Part shown: positions 1-9,108 of the stretch, piece by piece
Layout of the letters: the number at the start of each line of letters is the position of its first letter
Position numbering within the stretch: the first letter of the stretch is position 1
Assembly (NCBI RefSeq): GCF_018613065.1
Contig: NZ_JAGGQW010000049.1
Location: forward strand, 1 to 64,000
DNA: 64,000 nucleotides
Source: Bacillus sp. ISL-7
Lineage (GTDB): Bacteria > Bacillota > Bacilli > Bacillales_B > DSM-18226
Reading direction: 5' to 3'
Program-made: the position numbers and the translations under genes
Notes under the pieces: model-generated
Database searches by the model: none
Seen by the model: the letters and a program-made list of their open reading frames with translations, nothing else
What the model was told of the DNA's origin: nothing

Positions 1-81
1 GAATGGGCTAAGATTGAATGAATCTTGAAAGGAAATCATTTGTATACCACCTAAAATGTTTTATTACCACAATTATAAAAT

Positions 82-123
82 AAAAAGCAGTTGAAGAGTT
101 GATAAAATCAACCTACAACTGCT
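82..123 (-). terminator. Possible minus-strand intrinsic terminator
   Basis: GCAGTTG (87-93) and CAACTGC (116-122) pair, with GTTGAT/ATCAAC inside. On the minus strand the hairpin is followed by TTTTTATTTT. No minus-strand gene is visible to its right, so it may be a relic or serve a transcript I cannot see. Confidence 0.4.
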
Positions 124-137
124 ATAAAACAAGGGAC

Positions 138-237
138 TTTTTCAGTGCCCTCGAGTACGGGGCCGAGGAGGCTCCCCGGCACGCCCGCGGAAAGCGAAGT
201 GCCTGGAGCGCAAATCAACAGACATGTTGCAAAGCCT
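138..237. repeat. Degenerate dispersed repeat, GGAGCGGAAATCAAC type
   Basis: This GC-rich block in AT-rich DNA shares GCCGAGGAGGC, CCTGGAGCG and AAATCAA with a second, fuller copy at 28598-28712. The end word GGAGCGCAAATCAACAGACA is typical of a small non-coding repeat scattered in Bacillaceae chromosomes. It has no open frame. Together with the stretch up to 400 it makes a gene-free region holding this repeat and hairpins. Confidence 0.55.
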
Positions 238-303
238 ATATATTAATAATATTATAATAAATTAACGCGGTGAATGGTTAAAATTATTGTAGAAAATAAG
301 AGG

Positions 304-352
304 CTGTCGAATGTTTCGACAGACTGGGTGATCATTTGATCACTCTTTTTTA
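304..352 (+). terminator. Tandem hairpins ending in a T tract
   Basis: CTGTCGA/TCGACAG (304-322) is followed by GTGATCA/TGATCAC (328-343) and then TCTTTTTT. The second hairpin is a good plus-strand intrinsic terminator, although no gene is visible upstream inside the window. The first hairpin also carries two inverted TGTCGAA words. Confidence 0.5.
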
Positions 353-400
353 TTATTTAGTCTATTTGTCAAATAACAGACAAAATACTAAGGAGATTTC

Positions 401-490
401 GTGACGCAGTCTGCTATTTTAATAGTAAGAACTTTGAGAGGAATTCTAAAAATAATTATTATCATTATGACCACTGTACTTAGAAATTGA
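401..490 (+). CDS. Possible 29-residue hydrophobic peptide
   Basis: A GTG at 401 follows AAGGAGATTTC (a strong ribosome binding site at good spacing) and opens a 29-codon frame that ends at 488-490. The product would carry a few basic residues and a run of five isoleucines, long enough to enter a membrane. I recognise no family. The frame is short and lies in a repeat-rich gap, so it may be chance. From 491 to 669 I see no further gene. Confidence 0.25.
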   Translation: MTQSAILIVRTLRGILKIIIIIMTTVLRN

Positions 491-669
491 ATGAATCTAC
501 AATTACTGAAAAGTGAAGAATGATACAGTCGATTATATATTCTCGATCATCCTCTATCATAAAATTGGAAAGGAAATTAGTTGATGTGGTGATTATTTAA
601 TCTTTACGAACAATGGATTTAATGGGTAAAATGGATTTCGGGATGCTTTGTAAAAAGGGAGCAATCATA

Positions 670-2838
670 ATGAAATTAATTATTGCCGAAAAGCCGGATC
701 AAGGGTCAACCTTAGCATCAATCTTTAAACATAAAAAACAAAATGGTTTTATCGAAATCTATCCAAATGATATTTTTCCTAAGGGAGCTTATGTGACTTG
801 GGCAATTGGTCATGTATGCCAATTAGTCTCTCCCGAAAAATATCAGCAAGGCTGGAAAAAATGGTCGTTAGATAATTTACCAATTATCCCTGAACAGTTT
901 GAATACGAAGTAACGAAAGATAAGGCAAAACAATTTGCAGTCATAAAAAAGTTAGTGTCTGATTCTAATGTAACTGAAATTATTCATGCGGGTGACGCGG
1001 GGCGCGAAGGTGAACTAATTATCCGCAATATCCTCAGGTTAACAAAATGTCACAAACCCATGAAAAGGCTGTGGATCTCGTCGTTAACAGCTAATAGCAT
1101 TAGAGAGGGTTTTAAAAAGCTGTTGGACGAGCAAGAAACACGGAGCTTATTTTTTGAAGCCTACACAAGGGCTTGTGCTGACTGGGTGGTTGGTATGAAT
1201 GCTTCACGTTTGTATAGCTTACTTTTACAAAAACAAGGATTTTCCGATGTCTTTTCAGTTGGTAGAGTACAAACACCAACCTTAGCACTTATTGTTAAAA
1301 GAGAAATAGAAATAGAGAACTTTAAGTCTGAACCCTTTTGGGAAGTTCTCGCACATTTTTTAATGAATGGAAAAAAATATACTGGAAAATGGCAGAACGA
1401 TGGGGAAACCCGAGTGAATACAAAAGAGTTAGCCGAAAAAGTTGCGGCTTTTTGCAGGGATAAACCTGCCGAAGTCAGCGAGGTTCTTTCAGAAAGGAAA
1501 GAGTTCTTTCCTCCACTCTTGTATAATCTTTCCGCCCTCCAAGCCGAGGCAAATAAACGCTTTAAATTCTCACCGAAGAAAACTCTCGATGTTATGCAAA
1601 AGCTCTATCAAAAGGGAAATGTCTCATACCCTCGTTCAGATTCACGGTACGTTACAAAAGAAGAAGCGAATACTTTCCCGGAAGTCTTAAACAAATTAAG
1701 TCATATTAAAGATTACGAAAGCTTCTTCCCGTTACCATTTGCTTCGATTTCAGAAAACAAACGCTATGTGAATGAAAAGAAGGTCACAGACCACTATGCG
1801 ATTATTCCGACGGAACAAATCCCTAATGTTGAGCGGCTCACTCCAGATGAGAAAAAAATCTACGATTTAGTTGTTACAAGTTTGATCGCCGCACACTACA
1901 ATAAGGCTATTGCTGAATATACTACTGTGACAACATTGGTGGATGGAAGGGCAGCGTTTATCTCGAAAGGAAAGGTTCAAATTGAAGAAGGCTGGCGTAA
2001 AGTCCTGAATCCAAAAGATACCGATGATGAACCAGCACTACCAAAGTTAGCAGAAGGTGAGCAGGGTCGGACGGATAAAGTGGAAGTCAAAGAAAGCAAA
2101 ACTCAGCCGCCAAAACGCTATACGGAAGGTCAATTGATTACGTTAATGAAAACGGCCGGTAAGCATATAGATGATAAAGAACTCGAAAAAATTCTGACAA
2201 AGACCGAGGGCCTTGGAACAGAAGCAACCAGAGCAGGCATCATTACAATGCTAAAGGACCGTCTATATATTGAGGTTACTAAGAATTTAGTTTATGCTAC
2301 AGCTAAAGCCAAAATCCTAATTGAGGCTATTGGCAAAGAAATTTTAGCTTCACCAGAAATGACCGCAAAGTGGGAGCAGAAACTAAAGGAAATATCAGAG
2401 GGGTCTGCTGCACCAAAGCAATTTATGGAGCAAACAAAAAAGATGGTCATTCACTTAATTTCGTCAAGTATTGGTCAAGCTACTAACTGGTCGTTCTCAG
2501 AGGAGATTCGCGAAAATTTTGCACCTGGGAAGCAAAAAGGGAGGAAGCAGGCTTTTACCAAGCTGGGTCCTTGTAACAAATGTGATGGTTCAGTCGTAGA
2601 TAAGGGCAGCTTTTACGGTTGTTCAAATTACCAAAAAAATCATTGTGATTTCACCATTTCAAAGAAGATATTAGGTAAAAATATTACCCAGAAGAACATT
2701 AAACTGTTATTATCAGAAGGAAAAACCGAGCTGATTGAAGGTTTTACCAATAAAGAAAAAAACTTTAATGCCCGGCTTTTTATAGACCAAACTGAAAAAA
2801 GGGTAAAATTTTTATTCGAAGAAACGACAGCAAAATAA
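670..2838 (+). CDS. topB: DNA topoisomerase III
   Basis: Type IA topoisomerase that relaxes and decatenates DNA through a transient single-strand break. The protein has 722 residues, close to the roughly 727 of B. subtilis TopB. It opens with the TOPRIM strand KLIIAEKPDQG, followed by the acidic motif GDAGREGE. The catalytic tyrosine is Y320 in SYPRSDSRY, and the linker FSVGRVQTPTLAL is also present. A cysteine-rich zinc-finger-like tail starts near residue 632 (CNKC, then two further cysteines). The ATG at 670 is chosen over the one at 613 because AAAGGGAG lies just upstream and the family starts at MKLIIAEKP. A weak hairpin and T tract at 2865-2889 may end the transcript. Confidence 0.95.
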   Translation: MKLIIAEKPDQGSTLASIFKHKKQNGFIEIYPNDIFPKGAYVTWAIGHVCQLVSPEKYQQGWKKWSLDNLPIIPEQFEYEVTKDKAKQFAVIKKLVSDSNVTEIIHAGDAGREGELIIRNILRLTKCHKPMKRLWISSLTANSIREGFKKLLDEQETRSLFFEAYTRACADWVVGMNASRLYSLLLQKQGFSDVFSVGRVQTPTLALIVKREIEIENFKSEPFWEVLAHFLMNGKKYTGKWQNDGETRVNTKELAEKVAAFCRDKPAEVSEVLSERKEFFPPLLYNLSALQAEANKRFKFSPKKTLDVMQKLYQKGNVSYPRSDSRYVTKEEANTFPEVLNKLSHIKDYESFFPLPFASISENKRYVNEKKVTDHYAIIPTEQIPNVERLTPDEKKIYDLVVTSLIAAHYNKAIAEYTTVTTLVDGRAAFISKGKVQIEEGWRKVLNPKDTDDEPALPKLAEGEQGRTDKVEVKESKTQPPKRYTEGQLITLMKTAGKHIDDKELEKILTKTEGLGTEATRAGIITMLKDRLYIEVTKNLVYATAKAKILIEAIGKEILASPEMTAKWEQKLKEISEGSAAPKQFMEQTKKMVIHLISSSIGQATNWSFSEEIRENFAPGKQKGRKQAFTKLGPCNKCDGSVVDKGSFYGCSNYQKNHCDFTISKKILGKNITQKNIKLLLSEGKTELIEGFTNKEKNFNARLFIDQTEKRVKFLFEETTAK

Positions 2839-2931
2839 AGAATTGTTATTTTATATAAGTGATAAAGTGCCTTGTCACTATTTTTTTTCTATAGTAAACT
2901 TTTAGTTGAGTAATTTTTTGGAGGGTATGGG

Positions 2932-3354
2932 ATGCCAACACCAAGTATGGAAGATTATATTGAACAAATATATATATTGATTGAAGAAAAAGGATACGCT
3001 CGAGTCTCAGATATTGCCGAAGCGCTGTCAGTACATCCCTCCTCAGTAACGAAAATGGTGCAAAAACTTGATAAAGATGAATATTTAGTCTACGAAAAAT
3101 ATAGAGGACTTGTGTTAACAGCCAAGGGGAAAAAGATTGGGAAGCGCCTGGTCTTCAGACATGATTTACTTGAACAGTTCCTCAAAATCATCGGTGTAAA
3201 AAATGAAAATATATATAACGATGTCGAAGGGATTGAACACCATTTAAGCTGGGATTCAATTGATCGAATTGGTGACCTGGTTCAGTTTTTTGAAGAAGAC
3301 CAAAAGCGTATAGAGGCATTAAATGAAATACAAAAACAGAATGAAAGTGATTAA
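2932..3354 (+). CDS. mntR: Manganese-dependent transcriptional regulator MntR
   Basis: DtxR-family repressor that binds Mn2+ and shuts off manganese uptake genes. An N-terminal winged helix (about 5-65) precedes the dimerisation region. All manganese ligands known from B. subtilis MntR are conserved at identical positions: D8, E11, H77, E99, E102 and H103. The length (140 residues) fits the family (142). The start follows GGAGGGTATGGG. It is a single-gene unit between topB and a bidirectional terminator. The TerC-type (manganese-exporter family) gene at 14371 is a possible functional relative, but no MntR box was found in front of it. Confidence 0.95.
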   Translation: MPTPSMEDYIEQIYILIEEKGYARVSDIAEALSVHPSSVTKMVQKLDKDEYLVYEKYRGLVLTAKGKKIGKRLVFRHDLLEQFLKIIGVKNENIYNDVEGIEHHLSWDSIDRIGDLVQFFEEDQKRIEALNEIQKQNESD

Positions 3355-3359
3355 TAAAG

Positions 3360-3390
3360 AAGCACCTAGCAGTAATTGCTAGGTGCTTTT
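3360..3390. terminator. Bidirectional terminator mntR / DUF3892 gene
   Basis: AAGCACCTAGC (3360-3370) pairs with GCTAGGTGCTT (3378-3388) and is followed by T residues on both strands. It separates two convergent genes. Confidence 0.85.
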
Positions 3391-3601
3391 AATACAAATT
3401 TGGGAATTGATCAAAAGATTGGTCGCTCTCTGGGATTAAAGACATTCTGCCATGCTCTTCCTCAATAGCCTGAACCCCTTGAATTAGGCCATTTTCTGCC
3501 TCTAATATTGCCTTTCGGTAAGAAATGATTCGTCCCTCGGAAGTGACAAAATTGATAATTTCCCCAAAGTAATTACGGTGAAGTGCCACAATTGATTCCA
3601 T
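3389..3601 (-). CDS. Small DUF3892-like protein
   Basis: A 70-residue soluble protein with the pattern ESIVALHRNYFGEIINF, a YRKAI segment and a GLIQGVQAI stretch. This resembles the DUF3892 family of small Bacillus proteins of unknown function. The stop codon overlaps the shared terminator with mntR. GGAGAC lies upstream of the ATG on the minus strand. No signal peptide or cysteines are seen. The family call is by pattern memory only and no function is proposed. Confidence 0.7.
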   Translation of the reverse strand: MESIVALHRNYFGEIINFVTSEGRIISYRKAILEAENGLIQGVQAIEEEHGRMSLIPESDQSFDQFPNLY

Positions 3602-3693
3602 GAAAAGTCTCCTCTAAAATTATTATTAAAAGCAATACCTTGCTTTTTTCTATATTCTTTCTATTTTTTCAAATAATAAACAAACAATCATAT

Positions 3694-3722
3694 AAAAAAA
3701 GCATCGGAATTTACCCGATACT
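3694..3722 (-). terminator. metA terminator
   Basis: Reading the minus strand, ATCGGgtaaattCCGAT is followed by GCTTTTTTT just past the metA stop codon. Confidence 0.7.
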
Positions 3723-3727
3723 TTGTG

Positions 3728-4636
3728 TTAACCCCAAAAAAAAGGGGTTTCCTGGTATACATAATAATTAAGCCAGTTTGAAAAGAATAAATGACCATGA
3801 GAACGCCAGCGATTAATTGGCGGCTGGGTTGGATCATTATTTGGAAAATAGTTCTCCGGTATATGGATTTCAAGGCCTTTGTTCAAGTCTCTTTCATACT
3901 CTTGGGCCAGTGAATCTGATTCATATTCCAAATGTCCAGTAATCATGACATGCTTTCTATCCCGAGAGGCAATTAATAAGGCACCTGCATCTTCAGAGGC
4001 GGCTAATAATTTTAATTCTGGATTCTTTTTAATTGCTTCAATCGATACATCAGTATAGCGAGAATGGGGAGCATAAAACTGGTCGTCAAACCCACGCAGC
4101 AAAGTGTCATTTGGTTCGAAAATCCGGTGAGGATAAATACCTGAGCATTTTCGCTGTAACTCAAATTTATCAATCCGATAATGATAGTTAAGAGCAGCCT
4201 GCGCACCCCAGCAAATATGTAACGTCGAAGTGACATTTTGATTGGCCCAGTCCATAATCTCAGTTAATTCCGACCAATATTTAACTTGATCAAATTCTAA
4301 TAGCTCTACAGGGGCACCAGTAATAATCATCCCATCAAATTTTAGGTTTTTCACTTGGGAAAAGGTGGTGTAAAACTGTTCGAGATGCTGTTTACTCGTA
4401 TGGGTGGATTCATAAGAGTTGGTTTTTAGAAAATTGACATTTACTTGTAAAGGCGAGTTCCCTAATAGTCTTAAAAGCTGTGTTTCTGCTTTTTCTTTTT
4501 CAGGCATTAAATTCAGAATGAGGATATTTAATGGTCTGATGTCCTGAGCAATAGCACGTTCATTATCCATAATGAAAATATTTTCGTGTTCGAGAATTTC
4601 CCTCGCTGGAAGGAGTTTTGGAATGTTAATTGGCAA
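3728..4636 (-). CDS. metA: Homoserine O-acetyltransferase (MetA family)
   Basis: Acylates homoserine in the first committed step of methionine synthesis. The 302-residue protein has the class I glutamine-amidotransferase-like fold with catalytic C142 (ICWGAQ), H235 and E237 (TGHLEYE). Residue 111 is glutamate, the residue reported in Bacillus MetA to select acetyl-CoA over succinyl-CoA, so acetyltransferase is the better name. The start codon is TTG, with AAAGGGG about 9 nt upstream. It is divergent from fhs. I looked for an S-box (SAM) or T-box leader in the 240-bp gap and found none, which is notable for a Bacillus methionine gene. Confidence 0.93.
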   Translation of the reverse strand: MPINIPKLLPAREILEHENIFIMDNERAIAQDIRPLNILILNLMPEKEKAETQLLRLLGNSPLQVNVNFLKTNSYESTHTSKQHLEQFYTTFSQVKNLKFDGMIITGAPVELLEFDQVKYWSELTEIMDWANQNVTSTLHICWGAQAALNYHYRIDKFELQRKCSGIYPHRIFEPNDTLLRGFDDQFYAPHSRYTDVSIEAIKKNPELKLLAASEDAGALLIASRDRKHVMITGHLEYESDSLAQEYERDLNKGLEIHIPENYFPNNDPTQPPINRWRSHGHLFFSNWLNYYVYQETPFFWG

Positions 4637-4810
4637 GTGATCAGCCCCTTTCTTCAGGTTAATTAGGCGTATTTCTAAATACTACATCCATTTATATAAC
4701 TACCTACGATAAGGAGTCAATGAATATTTGAAATATTTGATATTTATATTATAAACATTATTGTAAATTCAGAAAAGTATTAATTAATTTGTCATAATTA
4801 ATAATCGGAT

Positions 4811-4824
4811 TGAAAGCGCTAATT
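4811..4824 (+). promoter_or_regulatory. Candidate CcpA cre site before fhs
   Basis: TGAAAGCGCTAATT matches the cre consensus TGWAARCGYTWNCW at 13 of 14 positions. It sits a few bases upstream of a TACAAT hexamer (4828-4833) that could be the -10 box. Binding there would repress fhs in glucose-grown cells. This is inferred from sequence match only. Confidence 0.5.
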
Positions 4825-4877
4825 TGTTACAATGAAACCGTAAGTCCAATTCTAAATGCTGAATGCGAGGGATAAAG

Positions 4878-6566
4878 GTGGTATTAAAGACAGAAGTGAA
4901 ATCAGACATTGATATTGCACAAGAATCAAAGATGAAGCCAATTGTTGAAATCGCCGAAAAAATTGGTTTGGAAGAGGATGATCTAGAACTTTTTGGTAAA
5001 TTCAAAGCTAAAATCTCAAATGAAGCTCTTGCTAAACTCAAAACGAAGAATAGCGGAAAAATTATCCTTGTCACTTCCATTAATCCAACACCAGCAGGCG
5101 AAGGTAAATCGACTGTGACAGTTGGACTGGCAGATGCTTTTAATCGGATAGGTAAAAAGACAATGATCGCAATTAGAGAGCCTTCACTCGGCCCAACTAT
5201 GGGTATTAAGGGTGGGGCGACTGGCGGTGGATACTCGCAAGTTCTGCCAATGGAAGACATCAACTTACATTTTACTGGAGATTTACATGCGATTACGACT
5301 GCAAATAATGCCCTCGCCGCATTAATCGATAATCATCTTCAACAAGGAAATGAACTTAACATAGATCAACGGAGAATAGTTTGGAAACGGTCCCTTGATT
5401 TAAATGACCGTGCACTAAGAAAAGTTATTATCGGTCTTGGTGGACCCCTTCAAGGTGTTCCAAGGGAAGATGGCTTTGACATTACGGTCGCATCGGAAAT
5501 TATGGCGGTTTTATGTTTAGCAACAGATCTAAAGGATTTAAAACTACGATTATCACGGATGGTTGTTGCCTATAATTATCATAAGGAGCCGGTAACGGTC
5601 GGTGACTTAGGTGTGGAAGGCGCATTAACGTTATTGTTAAAAGATGCGGTCAAACCAAATCTTGTTCAGACAATTGAGCATACGCCTGCTCTTATTCACG
5701 GCGGTCCGTTTGCAAATATTGCCCATGGGTGTAATAGCGTCATAGCAACTAAAGCTGCAGCTCAGTTAGCGGATTATGTTATCACTGAAGCTGGCTTTGG
5801 AGCAGATTTAGGTGCAGAAAAGTTTTTACATATTAAATCAAGAAGTGCGAGGATTCAACCAGAAGCAGTTGTTATTGTTGCGACTATTCGTGCCTTAAAA
5901 ATGCATGGGGGAGTAGCAAAAAGTGAGTTAGCTAAAGAGAATATTCCATCACTAACACTTGGTTTTGCAAATCTAAAAAAACACATTGAGACAATCAATA
6001 GCTTTGGATTACCAGTAGTTGTTGCTGTTAACAAATTCATCACTGATACAGAACTTGAAGTAAAAACATTACTTGAATGGTGTGAAAGAGAGAATGTTCC
6101 TGTTGCCTTAACCGAAGTGTGGGAAAAAGGCGGAGCAGGAGGCATCGAGCTAGCTGAAACACTTTTGGCTGTCATTGACAAGAATGAAACCAATTTTAAG
6201 CCTTTATACGACCTATCTGATCCGATTGAACAGAAAGTTAGAACAATTGTCCAAAAGGTTTACGGTGGAAAAGATGTAGAATTTTCTTCAAAGGCTAAAA
6301 AACAATTGATTGATTTTGAAAAATTCGGCTGGTCTAATTTAGCTGTTTGTATGGCGAAATCTCAATATTCCTTGTCTGATGATCCTGTAAAGTTAGGTAG
6401 ACCAACGGATTTCAGCGTGACGGTCAGGGAGTTTAAACCTTCGATTGGGGCTGGATTTATCGTTGCGTTAACTGGAGATGTTATGACCATGCCAGGGCTG
6501 CCGAAAAAACCTGCTGCCTTAAATATGGATGTGGATGAAAACGGGAATGCAGTTGGGCTTTTCTAA
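4878..6566 (+). CDS. fhs: Formate--tetrahydrofolate ligase
   Basis: ATP-dependent ligation of formate to tetrahydrofolate, giving 10-formyl-THF for purine and one-carbon metabolism. About 562 residues, the usual length. The P-loop [10 protein letters not shown] is near residue 70, followed by the conserved stretches [28 protein letters not shown] and [10 protein letters not shown], and the typical C-terminal [12 protein letters not shown] chose GTG at 4878 because GAGGG (4867-4871) lies 6 nt upstream. An in-frame ATG at 4863 precedes that site and would add five residues. A cre-like site lies in the promoter region, and a repeat-derived hairpin follows the gene. Confidence 0.95.
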   Translation: MVLKTEVKSDIDIAQESKMKPIVEIAEKIGLEEDDLELFGKFKAKISNEALAKLKTKNSGKIILVTSINPTPAGEGKSTVTVGLADAFNRIGKKTMIAIREPSLGPTMGIKGGATGGGYSQVLPMEDINLHFTGDLHAITTANNALAALIDNHLQQGNELNIDQRRIVWKRSLDLNDRALRKVIIGLGGPLQGVPREDGFDITVASEIMAVLCLATDLKDLKLRLSRMVVAYNYHKEPVTVGDLGVEGALTLLLKDAVKPNLVQTIEHTPALIHGGPFANIAHGCNSVIATKAAAQLADYVITEAGFGADLGAEKFLHIKSRSARIQPEAVVIVATIRALKMHGGVAKSELAKENIPSLTLGFANLKKHIETINSFGLPVVVAVNKFITDTELEVKTLLEWCERENVPVALTEVWEKGGAGGIELAETLLAVIDKNETNFKPLYDLSDPIEQKVRTIVQKVYGGKDVEFSSKAKKQLIDFEKFGWSNLAVCMAKSQYSLSDDPVKLGRPTDFSVTVREFKPSIGAGFIVALTGDVMTMPGLPKKPAALNMDVDENGNAVGLF

Positions 6567-6604
6567 ATCAAAAAAGAAAGTAGCAAAATTTGAACCTAGA
6601 TAAC

Positions 6605-6645
6605 TGTCTAGCGCAAGAGGCCGAGCGGGCGCTTGCGCTTTTCTT
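6605..6645. repeat. Short remnant of TGTCTAG...GCGCTTTTC repeat, possible fhs terminator
   Basis: It begins TGTCTAG and ends GCGCTTGCGCTTTTC, the two ends of the fuller repeat at 14232-14348, with the middle missing. GCGCAAG (6611-6617) pairs with CTTGCGC (6632-6638) and is followed by TTTTCTT, so it could end fhs transcription. Confidence 0.55.
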
Positions 6646-6665
6646 AAGAGGAGAGTAGATGGGAT

Positions 6666-7184
6666 ATGTTTGATCCGACAGCCTTTGATAACATGAAAGT
6701 GGTGATTGAAGGTGCACTTTATGATTTAGATATTATCGGTGAGATTGTTATTACGGACCGAAACGATCTAATCAACATGGCTAAGATGTCTCGGAAATTT
6801 GATGTATCTTTCCGTTTACCTAAAAGCAGTATAATAGCGAATATTGAAATGACATCAAACCTGGTTAATCTAGCAGCAGAGCTTTTACCGGCCTTACAAT
6901 CAGAACAGAAGGCAGGGTGTCATTTAAGGCTTCAATTTTTAATTGAACATAAAGACATGGAAATAGACTTTCATGCGGTTGAAAACATCCTACTAAACGT
7001 ATGGGGGTCCACGCGAAAGATAACTCAAATTGTTCAGTATCGACCACTTGAAATTGTACGAAAGCAGACTCATGTGATTAATGTTGATTTTGATCGATTG
7101 ATTCGGGAAGACCAAGTGGATGATTTGGTTGAAATGACTGAGTTTATCATGACAACTCTTAAGCAACTGAACAGGGAATTTTAG
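6666..7184 (+). CDS. Conserved hypothetical protein, 172 aa
   Basis: I do not recognise a named family. The product is soluble and acidic, begins MFDPTAFDNMKVVIEGALYD, has no signal peptide or membrane segment, and ends in a helical, acidic region (VDDLVEMTEFIMTTLKQLN). The start follows AGAGGAGAGTAGATGGGAT, and a strong terminator follows, so it is probably a single-gene unit between fhs and a degV gene. Codon use matches the neighbours. No function is proposed. Confidence 0.8.
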   Translation: MFDPTAFDNMKVVIEGALYDLDIIGEIVITDRNDLINMAKMSRKFDVSFRLPKSSIIANIEMTSNLVNLAAELLPALQSEQKAGCHLRLQFLIEHKDMEIDFHAVENILLNVWGSTRKITQIVQYRPLEIVRKQTHVINVDFDRLIREDQVDDLVEMTEFIMTTLKQLNREF

Positions 7185-7196
7185 TAATATGAAGCG

Positions 7197-7228
7197 AAAC
7201 CAGCTTTTTATCCAAAGCTGGTTTTAAT
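7197..7228 (+). terminator. Terminator after 172-aa hypothetical gene
   Basis: AAACCAGCTTT pairs with AAAGCTGGTTTT, followed by TAATT. Confidence 0.8.
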
Positions 7229-7318
7229 TAGGTCTTTAAAATATTTACAATATTCAAATTTTTATGTACGATTAATTTACATATCTGTTCATTTTTTTAT
7301 AAAAAAGGGGAGATGACG

Positions 7319-8167
7319 TTGGTCAAAACGGCTTGGGTCACAGATAGTACAGCCTATTTAGACGAAGAATTAAAAAATCATCCAGATTTATATACCATTC
7401 CACTAACGATCTTACTTGATGGTGAGGAATTTTCTGATGGGATTGACTTAACCCCTGCTCAATTATTCGAGAGATTAAAGCAACTTAAAAATCCACCTAA
7501 AACATCGCAACCTTCCATTGGAGCCTTTCAAACATTATACGAACAACTGTCTAAGGATTACGACCAAGTTGTCGCCGTTCTTTTATCAGGAAAATTAAGT
7601 GGCACGGTATCCTCGAGTGATCAAGCTGCAATGCTTGTTGAGATTCCGGTAACCACCTTTGATTCCAATATCCTAACCTATCCAATGACGGCTTTACTTA
7701 AAGAAGGAATAAGGCTGCTTGAAGCAGGCGCTAGTCTTGAATCAGTAATCAGTCAACTCGAAAGAATTAAGAAAACCAACGAGACCTATGTTCTTGTTGG
7801 CAGTTTAGAACAGCTCCACCGAAGCGGCAGAATGTCAGGCTTGAAATTCTTTCTCGGCAGCATGCTTAACGTTAAACCAATTATTTCGATCGAAGATGGT
7901 GCGCTGAGTGTGAAAGAAAAAGCAAGAAGTGAGAAAAAGGCAAAGGAAAAAATATTGGATTACTTAAGGTCATCCTACGAGCAGCATCATTTTAAAGAGG
8001 TATATATTTTATATGGATTGCACGAGGGTCACGCAGCTAATTGGAAGGATGAATTAAGAAAGGAATTTCCTCAACTAGAAATTAACTGTTGTCCATTAGG
8101 CGCGGTAATCGGCGTGCATGCAGGTGAAAATACCCTTGGCATCAGCTGGCATAATGAGTTGAAATAA
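7319..8167 (+). CDS. DegV family fatty-acid-binding protein
   Basis: DegV proteins bind long-chain fatty acids. In Firmicutes some act as FakB subunits that present the fatty acid to the kinase FakA for phospholipid synthesis. The 282-residue protein shows the N-terminal VTDSTAYL, PLTILLDG, KTSQPS and SGKLSGTVSS motifs, and the GSLEQLHRSGRMS and NVKPIISI stretches of the family. The TTG at 7319 is preferred because GGGGAG lies 6 nt upstream, while the ATG at 7313 abuts that site. A second DegV gene lies at 28820, so the cell has at least two, possibly with different chain preferences. Confidence 0.9.
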   Translation: MVKTAWVTDSTAYLDEELKNHPDLYTIPLTILLDGEEFSDGIDLTPAQLFERLKQLKNPPKTSQPSIGAFQTLYEQLSKDYDQVVAVLLSGKLSGTVSSSDQAAMLVEIPVTTFDSNILTYPMTALLKEGIRLLEAGASLESVISQLERIKKTNETYVLVGSLEQLHRSGRMSGLKFFLGSMLNVKPIISIEDGALSVKEKARSEKKAKEKILDYLRSSYEQHHFKEVYILYGLHEGHAANWKDELRKEFPQLEINCCPLGAVIGVHAGENTLGISWHNELK

Positions 8168-8210
8168 CTTACTCCCAAACTGAGCATACTAAAATTGCAT
8201 TAAATCTTAG

Positions 8211-8384
8211 ATGAGAGGGAGATGCGCCATTAGTAAGCAAGGGAGACAAAATCCGAACCAAACAAGAGAACAAATTGAAAAGCAAGACAAACGAAATGAT
8301 ATTGAACTTGGAAGCGAGTTTCAAATTGGTAATAGCAAGTCGCAAAGTCAGAAAAAAAGCGGACGCCAAGCTAACAAAAAATAA
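8211..8384 (+). CDS. Small basic Gln/Lys-rich protein, possibly gamma-type SASP-like
   Basis: The frame encodes a 51-57 residue protein rich in Q, K, N, R and S, ending KKSGRQANKK. The segment NQTREQIEKQDKRND followed by LGSEFQIGN loosely resembles the repeat of gamma-type small acid-soluble spore proteins (QQVRKQNQQS, then FGTEFASET). The best ribosome binding site, GAGAGGGAG (8213-8221), points to an ATT codon at 8229. The only in-frame ATG, at 8211, has no such site. A terminator follows directly. The gene is real by context; the spore role is a guess. Confidence 0.6.
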   Translation: MRGRCAISKQGRQNPNQTREQIEKQDKRNDIELGSEFQIGNSKSQSQKKSGRQANKK

Positions 8385-8409
8385 TCCCGAACATTCGGGG
8401 TTATTTTTT
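8383..8409 (+). terminator. Terminator after small basic protein gene
   Basis: ATCCCGA (8384-8390) pairs with TCGGGGT (8395-8401), followed by TATTTTTTG. Confidence 0.8.
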
Positions 8410-8460
8410 GTTTGTTTTTCATGTTAAAATAGCAAGGATAAAGGTAGGTGCTTTCAAGCA

Positions 8461-9108
8461 ATGAAGAATCCGATAATTGTGCTAACAGAAGAATTTGTCC
8501 GTAATGAATTAGCTGAAGATGCGACAGGCCATGATTGGTTCCATGTCGACCGCGTTCGACGGAATGCGTTACATATTTGCAGGGAAGAAAAGACAGGAGA
8601 GGCGTTCATTATTGAAATGGCTGCATTACTCCATGACATCCCTGATGAAAAGTTGAATGAAAGTATCGAAAAAGGTGAAGAAAAATTGGAAACCTTTTTG
8701 CAAACAATTCCGCTAACAGATAATGAAAAAAAACATATAAAACAAATTATCGCAACGATTTCCTATAAAGGCGGCATAAACAGTGAGCTCTCAACGATTG
8801 AAGCCAAAATCGTCCAGGATGCAGACCGATTAGATGCGATTGGAGCCATCGGGATTGCGAGGGCGTTTGCCTATGGCGGTAAAAAAGGACAACCAATTTA
8901 TAACCCCGGCATTAAGGTTCGAAACGAAATGAGCTTAGAAGAGTATCGAAAAGGTAAATCAACAAGTATTCACCACTTTTATGAAAAGTTGCTTAAATTA
9001 AAAGATTTACTAAATACAGAGTCTGCCCGAGAAATGGCAGAAAGCCGTCAACAAATGATGGAAACCTTTTTAGAACAATTTTACCAAGAATGGGATGGAC
9101 AAGAATGA
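8461..9108 (+). CDS. ypgQ: HD-domain phosphohydrolase (YpgQ family)
   Basis: A 215-residue metal-dependent HD hydrolase. The metal ligands are visible as H25/D26-type GHDWFHV, the HD pair in ALLHDIPDE, and D in QDADRLDAIGAIG. B. subtilis YpgQ has been described as a nucleotide pyrophosphohydrolase, so a house-cleaning role on (d)NTPs is likely but not shown here. The stop codon overlaps the yfmR start by ATGA, so the two genes are translationally coupled. In B. subtilis ypgQ lies beside ypgR and metA, which are also near here. Confidence 0.88.
   Translation: MKNPIIVLTEEFVRNELAEDATGHDWFHVDRVRRNALHICREEKTGEAFIIEMAALLHDIPDEKLNESIEKGEEKLETFLQTIPLTDNEKKHIKQIIATISYKGGINSELSTIEAKIVQDADRLDAIGAIGIARAFAYGGKKGQPIYNPGIKVRNEMSLEEYRKGKSTSIHHFYEKLLKLKDLLNTESAREMAESRQQMMETFLEQFYQEWDGQE

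Noticed and set aside
304..322. TGTCGAA/TTCGACA pair as Spo0A sites
   Set aside because: They form one hairpin next to a terminator, so a structural role is simpler.
613..669. 19-residue extension of topB
   Set aside because: No RBS, and the family begins at the MKLIIAEKP segment with a good RBS.
4637..4877. SAM (S-box) or T-box riboswitch before metA
   Set aside because: I searched the minus strand for the conserved S-box and T-box cores and a terminator close to the start; none is present.
4784..5263. Minus-strand 159-codon frame
   Set aside because: It lies mostly opposite fhs and has the look of a reverse-strand shadow.
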